Notes under the pieces: model-generated
The model's database searches: none
What the model was told of the DNA's origin: nothing
What the model saw: the letters and a program-made list of their open reading frames with translations, nothing else
Assembly: GCF_049801075.1 (NCBI RefSeq)
Contig: NZ_JBNAGG010000001.1
Coordinates: 620,001-684,000 of the forward strand
Source: Maritalea sp049801075
GTDB taxonomy: Bacteria > Pseudomonadota > Alphaproteobacteria > Rhizobiales > Devosiaceae
Reading direction: 5' to 3'
Length of the DNA: 64,000 bases
Program-made: the position numbers and the translations under genes
In this document: positions 16,844-25,498 of the stretch, one piece after another
Layout of the letters: each line of letters opens with the position of its first letter
Numbering within the stretch: the first letter of the stretch is position 1

Positions 16844-18378
16844 TTTTTGGCTCCTTCCATGCACAAGCCATAAAGCTCAGAAAGATTTGTTTTTGTTGGG
16901 TCCACCTCGGTGACAATTTCACCCTGCCGCATCACCAAAACGCGGTCAGCAACTTCCAACACTTCTTCCAATTCCGTAGATACAAAGATGCTCGACAATC
17001 CGTGTTCGGCACCTTCCCAAATAATATCGAATATCTGCCGTTTCGCGTGCACATCCACGCCACGGCTCGGCTCGTCAAAAAACATCACGTTCGGCTTGGT
17101 GTTCAGCCATTTGCCGATCACCACTTTTTGCTGGTTGCCGCCAGAAAGTGATGAAACGGGCAATTCCGGATCGTCCGTTTTGATGGACAAATCCTTGATT
17201 TGCTTGTCGACAAACGGCTTTTCCTGTGCGCGGGTGATGATCCCGCCCTTAGCCACTGCGTCCAAACTCGCCATGCACAAATTGTCCGTGATCGCTGCCA
17301 TTTGCACCAAACCGACTTCTTTGCGGTTTTCCGGCGTATAGCCTAGGCCCGCCTGGCTCATTTGCCGTGGCGTATAGCCCGTCACATCTTCGCCGTTCAG
17401 CGTCACGCTGCCCGCATCCAATGGATCAGCACCAAAGATCGCGCGCATCACTTCCGTGCGGCCCGCGCCGAGCAGTCCCGCAATCCCGAGAATTTCGCCG
17501 GGATACAAATCAAATGAAATGTCCTTGAAGCCGTGCGTGCGGGAGATGTTTTTTACCTGCAACACGGGATTGCTGCGCTCAATGGCGCGACGCGGCGGTC
17601 GGGTTGCATGGGCTTCATCGCCAAACATCATGCCCACAATGTCGGCATGGTCAGCGTCTTTCATTTCAACGCTGCCAATATAGTGGCCATCGCGGATCAC
17701 AGTGCAGGTATCAGCAATGTCAAACAGTTCGCTCATGCGGTGGGTGATGTAAATCATGGTCACCCCCTGCTCTTTCAAGCGGCGCACAAGGCCAAACAGC
17801 ATGTTCACTTCTTTTGTTGCGAGTGCCGAAGTCGGCTCATCGAGCAACAAAATCGAGGGGTTGAAGGACATGGCTTTCGCGATCTCAACAACTTGCTGTT
17901 GCCCAACACTCAGCGTGGAAACCGCTTGGCGTGATTTAATGTTCACGCCCATATCTTGCAGCAACGCATCAGCCTGCGCATGCAATTTTTTCCAATGCAC
18001 AAATGATAAGCCGCCCACATTTCGCTGGGGCAATCGGCCAAGATAGATGTTTTCGCCCACGGTCAGCTCTGGCACCAAAGACAGTTCTTGGTGCACCGTC
18101 ACAATGCCTGCGGCAAATGAATCGTGAGGCGATGTAAATTGGCGTTGCCCGCCATTTACGAACATGGTGCCCAATGTAGGTTGAATAACACCCGCCAGCA
18201 GCTTCACTAGAGTAGATTTGCCGGAGCCGTTTTTGCCCATCAAGGCGTGTACACGCCCTTTGTCAAAACGATGGGTAAAGGATGAGAGTGCTTTTGTTGG
18301 ACCATAAAGCTTGGTGACATCGTGGAATTCGAGCACACCATCTTCGTCGGTTTTTGTCGCGAGTTTTTGCATAATCAT
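16840..18378 (-). CDS. Sugar ABC transporter ATPase, tandem domains (RbsA/MglA-like)
   Basis: Two ABC domains are fused in about 512 residues. The first has Walker A GKNGSGKST and signature LSVGQQQ. The second has the degenerate P-loop GLLGAGRTE usual in this family and LSGGNQQKVVIGKWL. Such proteins power monosaccharide import. The longest frame starts at 18420 inside a strong hairpin, so the ATG at 18378 or 18372 is more credible; neither has a good Shine-Dalgarno, consistent with reduced expression relative to the binding protein. Confidence 0.91.
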   Translation of the reverse strand: MIMQKLATKTDEDGVLEFHDVTKLYGPTKALSSFTHRFDKGRVHALMGKNGSGKSTLVKLLAGVIQPTLGTMFVNGGQRQFTSPHDSFAAGIVTVHQELSLVPELTVGENIYLGRLPQRNVGGLSFVHWKKLHAQADALLQDMGVNIKSRQAVSTLSVGQQQVVEIAKAMSFNPSILLLDEPTSALATKEVNMLFGLVRRLKEQGVTMIYITHRMSELFDIADTCTVIRDGHYIGSVEMKDADHADIVGMMFGDEAHATRPPRRAIERSNPVLQVKNISRTHGFKDISFDLYPGEILGIAGLLGAGRTEVMRAIFGADPLDAGSVTLNGEDVTGYTPRQMSQAGLGYTPENRKEVGLVQMAAITDNLCMASLDAVAKGGIITRAQEKPFVDKQIKDLSIKTDDPELPVSSLSGGNQQKVVIGKWLNTKPNVMFFDEPSRGVDVHAKRQIFDIIWEGAEHGLSSIFVSTELEEVLEVADRVLVMRQGEIVTEVDPTKTNLSELYGLCMEGAKN

Positions 18379-18398
18379 CGCCCAGAGAAGAGTTGAAT

Positions 18399-18418
18399 GG
18401 GGCGAGTTGACTCGCCCC
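18399..18418 (-). promoter_or_regulatory. Intercistronic hairpin between binding-protein and ATPase genes
   Basis: GGGGCGAG-TTGA-CTCGCCCC is a perfect 8-bp GC stem with a four-base loop, 11 bases after the binding-protein stop and without a T-run. In sugar ABC operons such hairpins protect the 3' end of the abundant binding-protein mRNA and lower downstream expression. The structure is certain; the role is inferred by analogy. Confidence 0.7.
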
Positions 18419-18428
18419 AATTCTCATT

Positions 18429-19397
18429 TTAGTTGGTTAGGGCTTTCAAGCCTTCTTTAAAGGCGTTTACGCCTTCAGGATCGATGCGCTGCAATGGCAA
18501 TACAGGCACAGAAATGTCTTTCTCGACTTCTTCGCCATCAATCAATTTGATTGCCGCGTCGATCGCCAAACGACCCACTTCGAGAGGTTGTTGCGCAGTC
18601 ACCGCTTGCAACACATTGTCATCGTCAAGCAGCATGTTTGCCAATTGCTCAGAGCCGTCTGTACCGAACACAAACACTTTGCCTTCAAGGCCCGCACGTT
18701 TCACGGCTTGCACCGCACCAACTGTGCCGCCCTCATTCGCTGCGTAAAGCACTTGAATGTCTGGGTTCGCGGTCAACATATCGCTGGCTACCGCCACCGC
18801 TTTTTCAGCCAACCACGCATCTTGTGCTGAGACCACGTCCACATAGTCTTCAACTTGGCTCAAGAAGCCGTTTACGCGGCCATCTGATTGTTCTGGCAGC
18901 AGTGATTTAAAGGCCAATGTACCGATTTTCACTTTCTCGCCACCGCCTAGTTCTTTCAAGAATTCAACAGCTGCTTTACCTGTGCCAATACCAATATCGG
19001 TGTTTGAGCTGGTGACGCTTGCTTGTGCAATGTCGCCATTCACTGTGGTGCCAAATGTCACCACGATCACGCCTGCATCACGCGCCTTTTTAAGGGCTGT
19101 CATTGACGCATCGGCTGACAATGGGGTCACCGCAATCGCATCAACACCGCGTGCGATGTAGGTGTCGATCAGTTGAGATTCTTTTTCTAGCTTGCTGTCG
19201 CTGTTGGCCGAAAGCAATTGATCGCCAGATTCAGCGGTTGCTTTCTCCATGCCGATTTGCACGCCACGCATATATTGGTCCTGCTGGAACACAATACCTG
19301 CGATTGACTTGCCTTCAGCATAAGCAGAAGTACCCGTTAAGCTGACGCCAGCGGCCAATGCGGCCATGACAAGAAAGTTTCTTTTTGATTTGTCCAT
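18429..19397 (-). CDS. Sugar ABC transporter periplasmic binding protein (Peripla_BP_4 / ribose-type)
   Basis: The 322-residue precursor starts at the ATG at 19397 after an AAGGAG site. The signal peptide MDKSKRNFLVMAALAAG... ends at A-Y-A. The mature protein has the type I binding fold: YIARGVDAIAVTPLSADA, VVTFGTTVNGD and the hinge-region motif VLYAANEGGTVGAVQA, FGTDGSEQ. It delivers a monosaccharide to the permease and ATPase downstream. The operon continues into SDR, UxuA-like, lactonase and mutarotase genes, so the ligand is likely an unphosphorylated sugar that is then oxidised. Confidence 0.92.
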   Translation of the reverse strand: MDKSKRNFLVMAALAAGVSLTGTSAYAEGKSIAGIVFQQDQYMRGVQIGMEKATAESGDQLLSANSDSKLEKESQLIDTYIARGVDAIAVTPLSADASMTALKKARDAGVIVVTFGTTVNGDIAQASVTSSNTDIGIGTGKAAVEFLKELGGGEKVKIGTLAFKSLLPEQSDGRVNGFLSQVEDYVDVVSAQDAWLAEKAVAVASDMLTANPDIQVLYAANEGGTVGAVQAVKRAGLEGKVFVFGTDGSEQLANMLLDDDNVLQAVTAQQPLEVGRLAIDAAIKLIDGEEVEKDISVPVLPLQRIDPEGVNAFKEGLKALTN

Positions 19398-19480
19398 TTC
19401 CAATCTCCTTGTACAACGCCCTTTATAGTTGTCACCGGCGTGTCGGGCTTCCTCCGGCTTGGCACGAAAATGCTGATGTG

Positions 19481-19499
19481 AACCAACAGCATATTGGTT
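19481..19499. promoter_or_regulatory. Candidate operator AACCAA-N7-TTGGTT before the sugar ABC operon
   Basis: This perfect 6-bp inverted repeat lies in the 113-base gap between the GntR gene and the ABC operon. GntR/FCD operators often contain TTGG/CCAA arms, so it could let the same regulator control this operon. It does not fit the TNGTNNNACNA spacing seen on the other side of the regulator gene, so confidence is low. Confidence 0.3.
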
Positions 19500-19510
19500 G
19501 CGGCTCAGTC

Positions 19511-20233
19511 CTATGTTTTCACAACAAACCGCAAACCAAATTCCAAATGACGGCTCACCAAATAGGCATAGGCAATTCTGTCGCGCTCGCGCAGCGCGCC
19601 GATAATTTCCTCATGTGCCTCATAGGTTGCCGATTGAGTGGGACGCTCAGTTTTACCAATGAGCATGATTTCTTCGATCACTGGCCGCATCATGCGATAG
19701 GCCGCCACTGTGGTGCGGTTACCAGATAGCGCGACCAACGCTTCATGAAACTCAAAATCGTGACGCGCCGCATCTTCTGCAGTCTTTGAACTCAACATAC
19801 GGGCATTGATGGTGCTCAGATGATCGATATCCTCATCCTTCGCCTTCATCAAAATTCGATCCCCTACCCCAATTTCAATAATCCGGCGGTAGTCCTGCAA
19901 ATCGCGGAATGATTCAGGTGAGATACCCTGATGAAAAGAGAAAAGACGCTTCAGCGCTTCTGATTGACCGCCACAGATCACCGCGCCGACTTTGGGGCGT
20001 GTTTCGATGATACCAAAGGCCCGCAAAACCTGCATAGCTTCACGCACCGTATTACGGCCGATCTGAAATTGCTCGCTGAGCTCGCGCTCTGTTGGCAAGG
20101 CATCGCCAATCGTCAACTCACGCTCCGCAATAAGCCCCCTAATCTGTTCAACCGCACGGTCAACAGCAGAGGTTTTTGATACCCCCTCATCCGAAACGGC
20201 ATCCTGATTTGGCTTTTGATCAACTGCGCTCAA
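19511..20233 (-). CDS. GntR-family transcriptional regulator, FadR/FCD subfamily
   Basis: The 240-residue protein has an N-terminal winged helix (about 25-90) with the GntR signature LPTERELSEQFQIGRNTVREAMQVLRAFGIIE, and a C-terminal all-helical FCD domain with the metal-binding D-x3-H (ARHDFEFHEALV) and later histidines (EAHEEI, RHLEFG). FCD regulators commonly sense sugar acids or other carboxylates. It lies between the sugar ABC operon and the divergent uxuA2 operon, and two inverted consensus sites lie in its promoter region, so it likely represses both itself and uxuA2. Confidence 0.92.
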   Translation of the reverse strand: MSAVDQKPNQDAVSDEGVSKTSAVDRAVEQIRGLIAERELTIGDALPTERELSEQFQIGRNTVREAMQVLRAFGIIETRPKVGAVICGGQSEALKRLFSFHQGISPESFRDLQDYRRIIEIGVGDRILMKAKDEDIDHLSTINARMLSSKTAEDAARHDFEFHEALVALSGNRTTVAAYRMMRPVIEEIMLIGKTERPTQSATYEAHEEIIGALRERDRIAYAYLVSRHLEFGLRFVVKT

Positions 20234-20256
20234 AATTTCCTCCCACGCTTGTTTAT

Positions 20257-20267
20257 TTGTTGGACCA
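20257..20267. promoter_or_regulatory. FadR-type operator 1 (TTGTTGGACCA)
   Basis: The site fits the FadR-subfamily consensus TNGTNNNACNA exactly and lies 24 bases before the GntR start codon. Its core TGTTGGACCA recurs as an exact inverted copy at the second site near uxuA2. Confidence 0.65.
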
Positions 20268-20381
20268 CATAAAAAAATATGTCAAGAAAAAATGAAAATT
20301 TTTGTAATTTTCGTCAAATTTCCACTTTTTTGCTGATTAAATCTTGCAAATTTCAACTTTTTATCCATTATTGCCTCAATC

Positions 20382-20392
20382 TGGTCCAACAA
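20382..20392. promoter_or_regulatory. FadR-type operator 2 (TGGTCCAACAA)
   Basis: The site also fits TNGTNNNACNA exactly and includes TGGTCCAACA, the reverse complement of the core of operator 1. It is 23 bases before the uxuA2 start. The 114 bases between the two sites are very AT-rich and should hold both divergent promoters, an arrangement that would allow repression of both or DNA looping. Confidence 0.65.
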
Positions 20393-20414
20393 AAAGAAAA
20401 TTTGGGAGTGCGGC

Positions 20415-21629
20415 ATGAATTTTATGGAAGAATGTTTTCGATGGTACGGGCCAGAGGATCCTGTTTCCCTGCGCGACGTGCGCCACACTGGTGCCACTGG
20501 CGTGGTTTCTGCACTGCATCATATTTACGATGGCTCCGCATGGCCGCTTGAGGAAATTGAAAAGCGCAATGCCATAATTCAAGACGCCGGGATGTGTTGG
20601 AGTGTGGTGGAGAGCATTCCAGTGCACAACTCCATCAAGCTCGGCACCAAAGAGCGCAGTACCTATATTGGTTGGTATAAGGACACGATGCGCAACCTAG
20701 CCGCATGTGGGTTGGATGTTGTTTGCTATAATTTCATGCCTGTTGTGGATTGGACCCGCACAGAGCTGACGCATCCTTTGGAAAACGGCGCATTCGCATT
20801 GCGGTTCGACGCTGTGGATTTCGCCGCCTATGATTTGTTTGTGCTGAAACGGCGCAATGCTGAAGCCAGCTACACCTCCAAAGATGCGGTGATCGCCGAA
20901 GCGCGTTTCAACACATTCACGCCAGAGAAAATCAAACGTATCGAAAACAATCTGATAGCGGGCCTTCCCGCGACCGAGCGGCAATATAATCGAGAAAGCT
21001 TTTTGCAGGCAGTTGAGGAATATGATGGTGTGACCCCCGACGATCTGCATCGAAATCTCGCATATTTCCTTGGCGAAATCATTCCCGTCGCGCAGGAACT
21101 GGGGCTCCGCATGTGCGTACATCCAGACGACCCCTCGTTTTCGCTTTATGGCCTGCCCCGTATTGTCTCCACTGCAGATGACGTCCGTCGCATTTTGAGC
21201 GCTGCAGATGACCATGCGAATGGCCTCACCTTTTGCACAGGTTCATTTGGCACCCGAGAAGATAATGATTTGGTGGCAATGGTTGCTGAGTTTGCGCCGC
21301 GCATCCATTTCGCGCATTTGCGCAATGTGCAACGCGAACGAGATGGCTCATTTCATGAAGCCGATCATTTGACCGGATCAAGCGATATTGTCGCCGTGCT
21401 TTATGCACTTTTGGAAGAACAAAAGCGTCGCCAAGCCGAAGGCCGGGCCGATTGGCAAATTCCGGTTCGCCCTGACCATGGGCATTTGCTCGCCGATGAC
21501 ATCGACAAAGACGAAACTTTTCCGGGCTATTCGCTCATTGGTCGTTTGCGCGGCCTTGCCGAGTTGCGCGGTGCTATGCACGGCATAGCCACGGCTCAAC
21601 GGATAAATACAAAGGAGCGCCAAGCATGA
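20415..21629 (+). CDS. uxuA: Mannonate dehydratase UxuA (copy 2)
   Basis: The 404-residue protein is plainly homologous to copy 1 and keeps all UxuA motifs: FRWYGPEDPVSL, NFMPVVDWTRTEL, CVHPDDPSFSLYGLPRIVST, LTFCTGSFG, HFAHLRN and RPDHGHLLADD. It should dehydrate mannonate or an epimeric hexonate to the 2-keto-3-deoxy acid. It heads an operon of non-uronate genes under GntR control, so its substrate may differ from that of copy 1. Its stop overlaps the next start (ATGA). Confidence 0.92.
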   Translation: MNFMEECFRWYGPEDPVSLRDVRHTGATGVVSALHHIYDGSAWPLEEIEKRNAIIQDAGMCWSVVESIPVHNSIKLGTKERSTYIGWYKDTMRNLAACGLDVVCYNFMPVVDWTRTELTHPLENGAFALRFDAVDFAAYDLFVLKRRNAEASYTSKDAVIAEARFNTFTPEKIKRIENNLIAGLPATERQYNRESFLQAVEEYDGVTPDDLHRNLAYFLGEIIPVAQELGLRMCVHPDDPSFSLYGLPRIVSTADDVRRILSAADDHANGLTFCTGSFGTREDNDLVAMVAEFAPRIHFAHLRNVQRERDGSFHEADHLTGSSDIVAVLYALLEEQKRRQAEGRADWQIPVRPDHGHLLADDIDKDETFPGYSLIGRLRGLAELRGAMHGIATAQRINTKERQA

Positions 21630-22318
21630 CCAGCTATAAAAATGATGATGAATTGTTCGCCGCTATTCGCGAAAAGCTTTTCACAGCTGTGGTCGGCGAC
21701 ATTTTGGACGTGATGGGCTATCGCCATCAATTCTTGCCGCCTCACATTAAGCCGCTTCACGACGATATGGTGGTGCTGGGCCGCGCCATGACAGTTTTGG
21801 AAGCTGATTATTTTGAGCCAGAGCCTTCGCAGGGCAATGGTCCGTTTAGCCACCAAGGCTTTGGCCTGATGTTCCATGCGCTTGATGATCTTAAGCCAAA
21901 CGAAGTTTATGTTTGCGCGGGCGCCTCACCCAACTATGCGGTTTGGGGTGAACTTATGTCGACCCGCGCCCTGCATTTGAAAGCTAATGGCGCGATTTGT
22001 GACGGATATTGTCGCGATAGTGAAGGCATTTTGAAGCTGAACTTCCCAACCTTCAGCCATGGCACCTATGCGCAAGATCAAGGCCCACGCGGCAAAGTGA
22101 TTGATTATCGCGTCCCCATCGAAATCGGCAAAATCCGCATCAATCCCGGCGATCTGATGTTTGGCGACCGAGACGGCGTTTTGGTGATCCCGCAAGCTGC
22201 TGAAGAAGAAGCCATCGCACGCGCCTTTGAAAAAGCCAGCACCGAAAATAAAGTTCGGTTGGCGATCGAAGGTGGCATGAGCACCGTTGAAGCCTATGAA
22301 CGCTTTGGCGTGATGTAG
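21626..22318 (+). CDS. RraA-like / 4-hydroxy-4-methyl-2-oxoglutarate aldolase-family protein
   Basis: The 230-residue protein belongs to the RraA/HMG-aldolase family: VVGDILDVMGY near the front, ALHLKANGAICDGYCRDSEGI with the G-x-R-D type motif read as G-Y-C-R-D, and GDLMFGDRDGVLVIP near the end. Some members are class II aldolases that cleave pyruvate-containing acids; others are regulators of RNase E. In this operon an aldolase, isomerase or decarboxylase acting on a keto-sugar acid is the reasonable reading. The start overlaps the uxuA2 stop. Confidence 0.82.
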   Translation: MTSYKNDDELFAAIREKLFTAVVGDILDVMGYRHQFLPPHIKPLHDDMVVLGRAMTVLEADYFEPEPSQGNGPFSHQGFGLMFHALDDLKPNEVYVCAGASPNYAVWGELMSTRALHLKANGAICDGYCRDSEGILKLNFPTFSHGTYAQDQGPRGKVIDYRVPIEIGKIRINPGDLMFGDRDGVLVIPQAAEEEAIARAFEKASTENKVRLAIEGGMSTVEAYERFGVM

Positions 22319-22332
22319 TTGCGAGATTGGCC

Positions 22333-23325
22333 ATGCAAACCGAACTAGGCGGACGAAGCATTGAACTGGTGGTTGAGCTGGGATTGATGGACAAAAACGA
22401 CATTATGTCCGTCACGCCGCTCACTGGCGGTGTTGCGTCCGACATCGCCGTGATTGAGGGCCGCACCCAAAAACTTTGCGCGAAGTTCGCGCTGCCTCAA
22501 ATGAAAGTTGCAGAAGACTGGCAAGCCCCTGTGCATCGCAACAAGGCTGAATATTTGTGGCTTCAATCACTTGCGGAAATCGCACCAAACAATTGCCCTA
22601 AACTCTTTGGTCGCTCAGAGAAGCTGGGCGGTTTCATCATGGAGTTCATCGAGGGCGATAATGTATTTGTTTGGAAAGCAAACCTTCTCAATAGAGTGCA
22701 ACCTCGGGGAGAAGCCGGAAAATTAGGTGACTTGCTTGCCAAGATACATATCAACAGCAGCCAGCCTGCCTTTGACAAGGCAAATTTCGACAATCAAGTA
22801 GATTTCGAAGCGCTTCGGATTGCCCCCTATTTGCAGCATCTAAAACAGGTGCACCCTGACCTAGTGGAAGAAATCGACGCCATCATAGAAATGTTGCGCA
22901 GCCATCAAAAGGCGCTGGTGCACGGGGACATTAGCCCAAAAAATATTCTGTTTCGCGATGGCCAACCGATCATTTTGGATGCCGAATGCGCCACATTTGG
23001 CGACCCGGCATTCGATGCAGCATTTTGCCTAAACCATTTGATCCTAAAGGCAATCCATGTGCCCGACATGCAGAAAGAATATATTCAAGAAGCCCATCGC
23101 TTCTGGGACTTTTATGCCATTCAGGCCAATTGGGAATCTGGCAGAGAGTTGGAGCAACGTGTCGCCCGGCTTCTACCCGCATTAATGCTCGCACGCGTCG
23201 ATGGCAAATCGCCAGTCGAATATTTGGGACGCATCCAACAGGGATATGTGCGGGCGCTGGCCACCTCTCTTTTGAAAAGACAAACCGACCAGCTCAGCGA
23301 TGTTTTTGCTGCTGGCGATTTTTAG
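22333..23325 (+). CDS. APH-fold small-molecule kinase
   Basis: The 330-residue protein (ATG at 22333; TTG six bases earlier possible) has the aminoglycoside-phosphotransferase fold. The catalytic loop is LVHGDISPKNILF (Asp near 199, Asn near 204), and the metal-binding Asp is in IILDAE (216), where DFG would be in protein kinases. The family phosphorylates hydroxyls on small molecules such as methylthioribose, choline, homoserine and sugars. Its position between the RraA-like and enolase-like genes suggests that it phosphorylates a sugar acid. This is inference; nothing here shows antibiotic resistance. Confidence 0.8.
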   Translation: MQTELGGRSIELVVELGLMDKNDIMSVTPLTGGVASDIAVIEGRTQKLCAKFALPQMKVAEDWQAPVHRNKAEYLWLQSLAEIAPNNCPKLFGRSEKLGGFIMEFIEGDNVFVWKANLLNRVQPRGEAGKLGDLLAKIHINSSQPAFDKANFDNQVDFEALRIAPYLQHLKQVHPDLVEEIDAIIEMLRSHQKALVHGDISPKNILFRDGQPIILDAECATFGDPAFDAAFCLNHLILKAIHVPDMQKEYIQEAHRFWDFYAIQANWESGRELEQRVARLLPALMLARVDGKSPVEYLGRIQQGYVRALATSLLKRQTDQLSDVFAAGDF

Positions 23326-23340
23326 CGAAGGAGCCGGCTT

Positions 23341-24642
23341 GTGACCGCTATCCGAGAAATAAACGCTAGGCGCGTTTGGGACTCTCGTGGCAACCCCACA
23401 ATCGAAGTGGAAGTTGCCCTTGAAAATGGCAAATTGGGTCGCGCCATTGCGCCTGCAGGCGCATCTCGCGGCATGCGCGAAGCTATTGACCTACGCGATG
23501 GCGGCAACCATTTGCGTGGCATGGATGTGCAAAAGGCGCTGCATCATCTCAATCATCAAATCGCACCCGAATTTGTGGGTAAAAACATTGAGGACCAAGC
23601 GGGGCTGGATCAGCTTTTGCTACAGCTCGACCCCTCACCGCTCAAATCCAAATTGGGTGGCAACGCTATGGTGGCGACCTCTCTCGCCTTTTTGCACGCC
23701 AGCGCCGTAAATTTAGATCAGCCGCTTTGGCAGCGCGTATCGCAGCTTTATGGTCGCACGCCGAGCTTACCGCTCCCCGAAATTCAAATTTTCGGCGGCG
23801 GCGCCCATGCAGGACGCCGGGTCGACATTCAAGATTTTATGGTGATGGTCCCCGGCGCAAAAAGCTTCGATGAGGTGATGGAAATCACGAACGAGATTTA
23901 CTTCGCCGCTGGCGATTTGATGAAGGCGAAGGGCCAATTAGCAGGCGTTGCCGATGAAGGTGGCTGGTGGCCCAACTTCGATAGCAATGAAGAAGCGTTA
24001 GAAACTCTGGTGCGCGCCATTGAGAAAGCTGGCGAAAAGCCCGGCGACCGCGTGGTCATTTCGCTCGATGTGGCGGCCAGCGAGTTTGGGAAAGACGGCC
24101 AGTATAATTTGGCCTTAGAAGATCGCGACCTGTCCAGTGCCCAGCTGATTGAGTTGTTGGGCCAGTGGATCGCCGATTATCCCATCGCCAGCATTGAAGA
24201 TCCGCTGGGCGAAGATGACCCTGAGGGCATGATCGAGTTCACCAACAGATTTGGCAGCAAAGTTCAAATCATTGGCGACGATTTCCTCGTGACGAACGCG
24301 AAGCTGGTTAAAGATGCGCAGCAGATGAGCGCTTGCAACGCCGTGCTGATCAAGGTCAATCAGGCGGGCACTGTCAGCGAAGCCATCGCGGCATTTGAAG
24401 CTGCATCGCAACAGAATTGGCGGTCAATTGTGTCGGCCCGTTCTGGCGAAACTGAAGATGTTTCCATAAGCCATTTGGCCGTTGGGCTAGGCGCTGGCCA
24501 GCTCAAAGTTGGCTCCTTCACCCGTTCCGAGCGCATGGCGAAGTGGAACGAGGTTTTACGCATTCAAGATCAACTTGGCGCAGACGCATTCGTGCAAGGC
24601 GCGCCGCTTCACAACACATTTTGGGCTCAGAAAGGGCAATAG
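23341..24642 (+). CDS. Divergent enolase-family protein in a sugar-acid operon
   Basis: The 433-residue protein (GTG start after AAGGAG) spans the whole enolase, beginning INARRVWDSRGNPTIEVEV. Metal ligands Asp243, Glu286 (IEDP) and Asp313 (GDD), catalytic Lys338 and Lys389, and Glu206 (DEGG) are kept. Changes occur at the substrate side: the mobile loop reads PAGASRG instead of PSGASTG, the Glu of IQEFM is Asp165, and the His of SHRSGETED is Ala366. The canonical enolase is expected elsewhere on the chromosome. A phosphoenolpyruvate-forming role is therefore unlikely. A dehydration of a related phosphorylated or plain sugar acid is possible. Numbering is from the predicted start. Confidence 0.85.
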   Translation: MTAIREINARRVWDSRGNPTIEVEVALENGKLGRAIAPAGASRGMREAIDLRDGGNHLRGMDVQKALHHLNHQIAPEFVGKNIEDQAGLDQLLLQLDPSPLKSKLGGNAMVATSLAFLHASAVNLDQPLWQRVSQLYGRTPSLPLPEIQIFGGGAHAGRRVDIQDFMVMVPGAKSFDEVMEITNEIYFAAGDLMKAKGQLAGVADEGGWWPNFDSNEEALETLVRAIEKAGEKPGDRVVISLDVAASEFGKDGQYNLALEDRDLSSAQLIELLGQWIADYPIASIEDPLGEDDPEGMIEFTNRFGSKVQIIGDDFLVTNAKLVKDAQQMSACNAVLIKVNQAGTVSEAIAAFEAASQQNWRSIVSARSGETEDVSISHLAVGLGAGQLKVGSFTRSERMAKWNEVLRIQDQLGADAFVQGAPLHNTFWAQKGQ

Positions 24643-24644
24643 AT

Positions 24645-25487
24645 ATGAAATTAATGCGCGTTGGCGACATTGGGCAGGAAGTGCCCTGCATTCTGGATCA
24701 GGACGGCAAAGCACGCGATGTATCGCGCCTTGTGCCCGATTTTACGCCGGAAACGATTGCTGGTTTGCAGCAGGCACTGGCCGATTTTGACTTGTCCGCC
24801 CTTCCCGTTGTTTCACTCGAAAATGTGCGCATCGGCGCGCCCGTAGCACAGCCGAAAAACATCTATTGTATTGGCCTCAACTATTCGGACCACGCCAAAG
24901 AAGCAGGCATGGAGCCGCCGAAAGAGCCGATTTTGTTCAACAAATCCTCTGGCACCTATTGCGGCCCCAATGATCCCATTTTGTTTTCAGACAAAATGAC
25001 CAAATTGGATTGGGAAGTTGAGCTGGGCATTGTGATCGGCAAGCAAGCGCTTAACATTTCACAAGATCAGGCGTTGGAGCATATTCTGGGTTACACCGTG
25101 GTCAATGATGTTTCCGAGCGCGCTTGGCAATTGGATCGTGGCGGCCAATGGGCAAAGGGCAAAGGATTCCCGAACTTTTGCCCCACAGGGCCGCTTGTGG
25201 TGACGGTTGACGAGTTGGGTGGCGCGGATAATCTCGCCATGTGGCTTGATGTGAATGGTGAGCGCATGCAATCCGGCAACACCAACACTATGATTTTCGA
25301 CCCCGCTTTTATCGTGGCCTATCTTTCAGAATTTATGCGTCTCGAACCGGGCGATTTGATCTGTACGGGCACCCCGCCAGGCGTTGGCATGGGCAAAACC
25401 CCGCCGCTTTATCTCAAGCCGGGCGATCAGGTTGAACTCAGCATTGATCAGCTGGGCGCACAGTCCCAGCGCGTTGTGGCGATTTAG
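24645..25487 (+). CDS. FAH-family hydrolase, probably 2,4-diketo-3-deoxy-sugar-acid hydrolase
   Basis: The 280-residue protein starts at the ATG at 24645, two bases after the enolase-like stop; a longer upstream frame overlaps that gene. It has the fumarylacetoacetate hydrolase motifs YCIGLNYSDHAKEAG, ILFNKSSGTYCGPNDPI, DWEVELGIVIGK with the metal acids, VVNDVSERAWQ and GDLICTGTPPGVGMG. Close relatives hydrolyse 2,4-diketo-3-deoxy-fuconate or -rhamnonate to pyruvate and a 2-hydroxy acid. The directly following SDR is of the type that makes such diketo acids, which supports this reading. Confidence 0.88.
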   Translation: MKLMRVGDIGQEVPCILDQDGKARDVSRLVPDFTPETIAGLQQALADFDLSALPVVSLENVRIGAPVAQPKNIYCIGLNYSDHAKEAGMEPPKEPILFNKSSGTYCGPNDPILFSDKMTKLDWEVELGIVIGKQALNISQDQALEHILGYTVVNDVSERAWQLDRGGQWAKGKGFPNFCPTGPLVVTVDELGGADNLAMWLDVNGERMQSGNTNTMIFDPAFIVAYLSEFMRLEPGDLICTGTPPGVGMGKTPPLYLKPGDQVELSIDQLGAQSQRVVAI

Positions 25488-25498
25488 CGGAGGGGAAA

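Noticed and set aside
20279..20400. Riboswitch or small RNA in the GntR/uxuA2 gap
   Set aside because: The gap is AT-rich with no stable hairpin or known aptamer pattern; divergent promoters and operators explain it.
22333..23325. Aminoglycoside resistance gene
   Set aside because: The APH fold is shared by many metabolic kinases and the operon is sugar-acid catabolism; no resistance-specific motif was seen.
23341..24642. Housekeeping enolase
   Set aside because: Changes at the IQEFM, SHRSGETED and loop positions, and the catabolic operon context, argue against the glycolytic enzyme.
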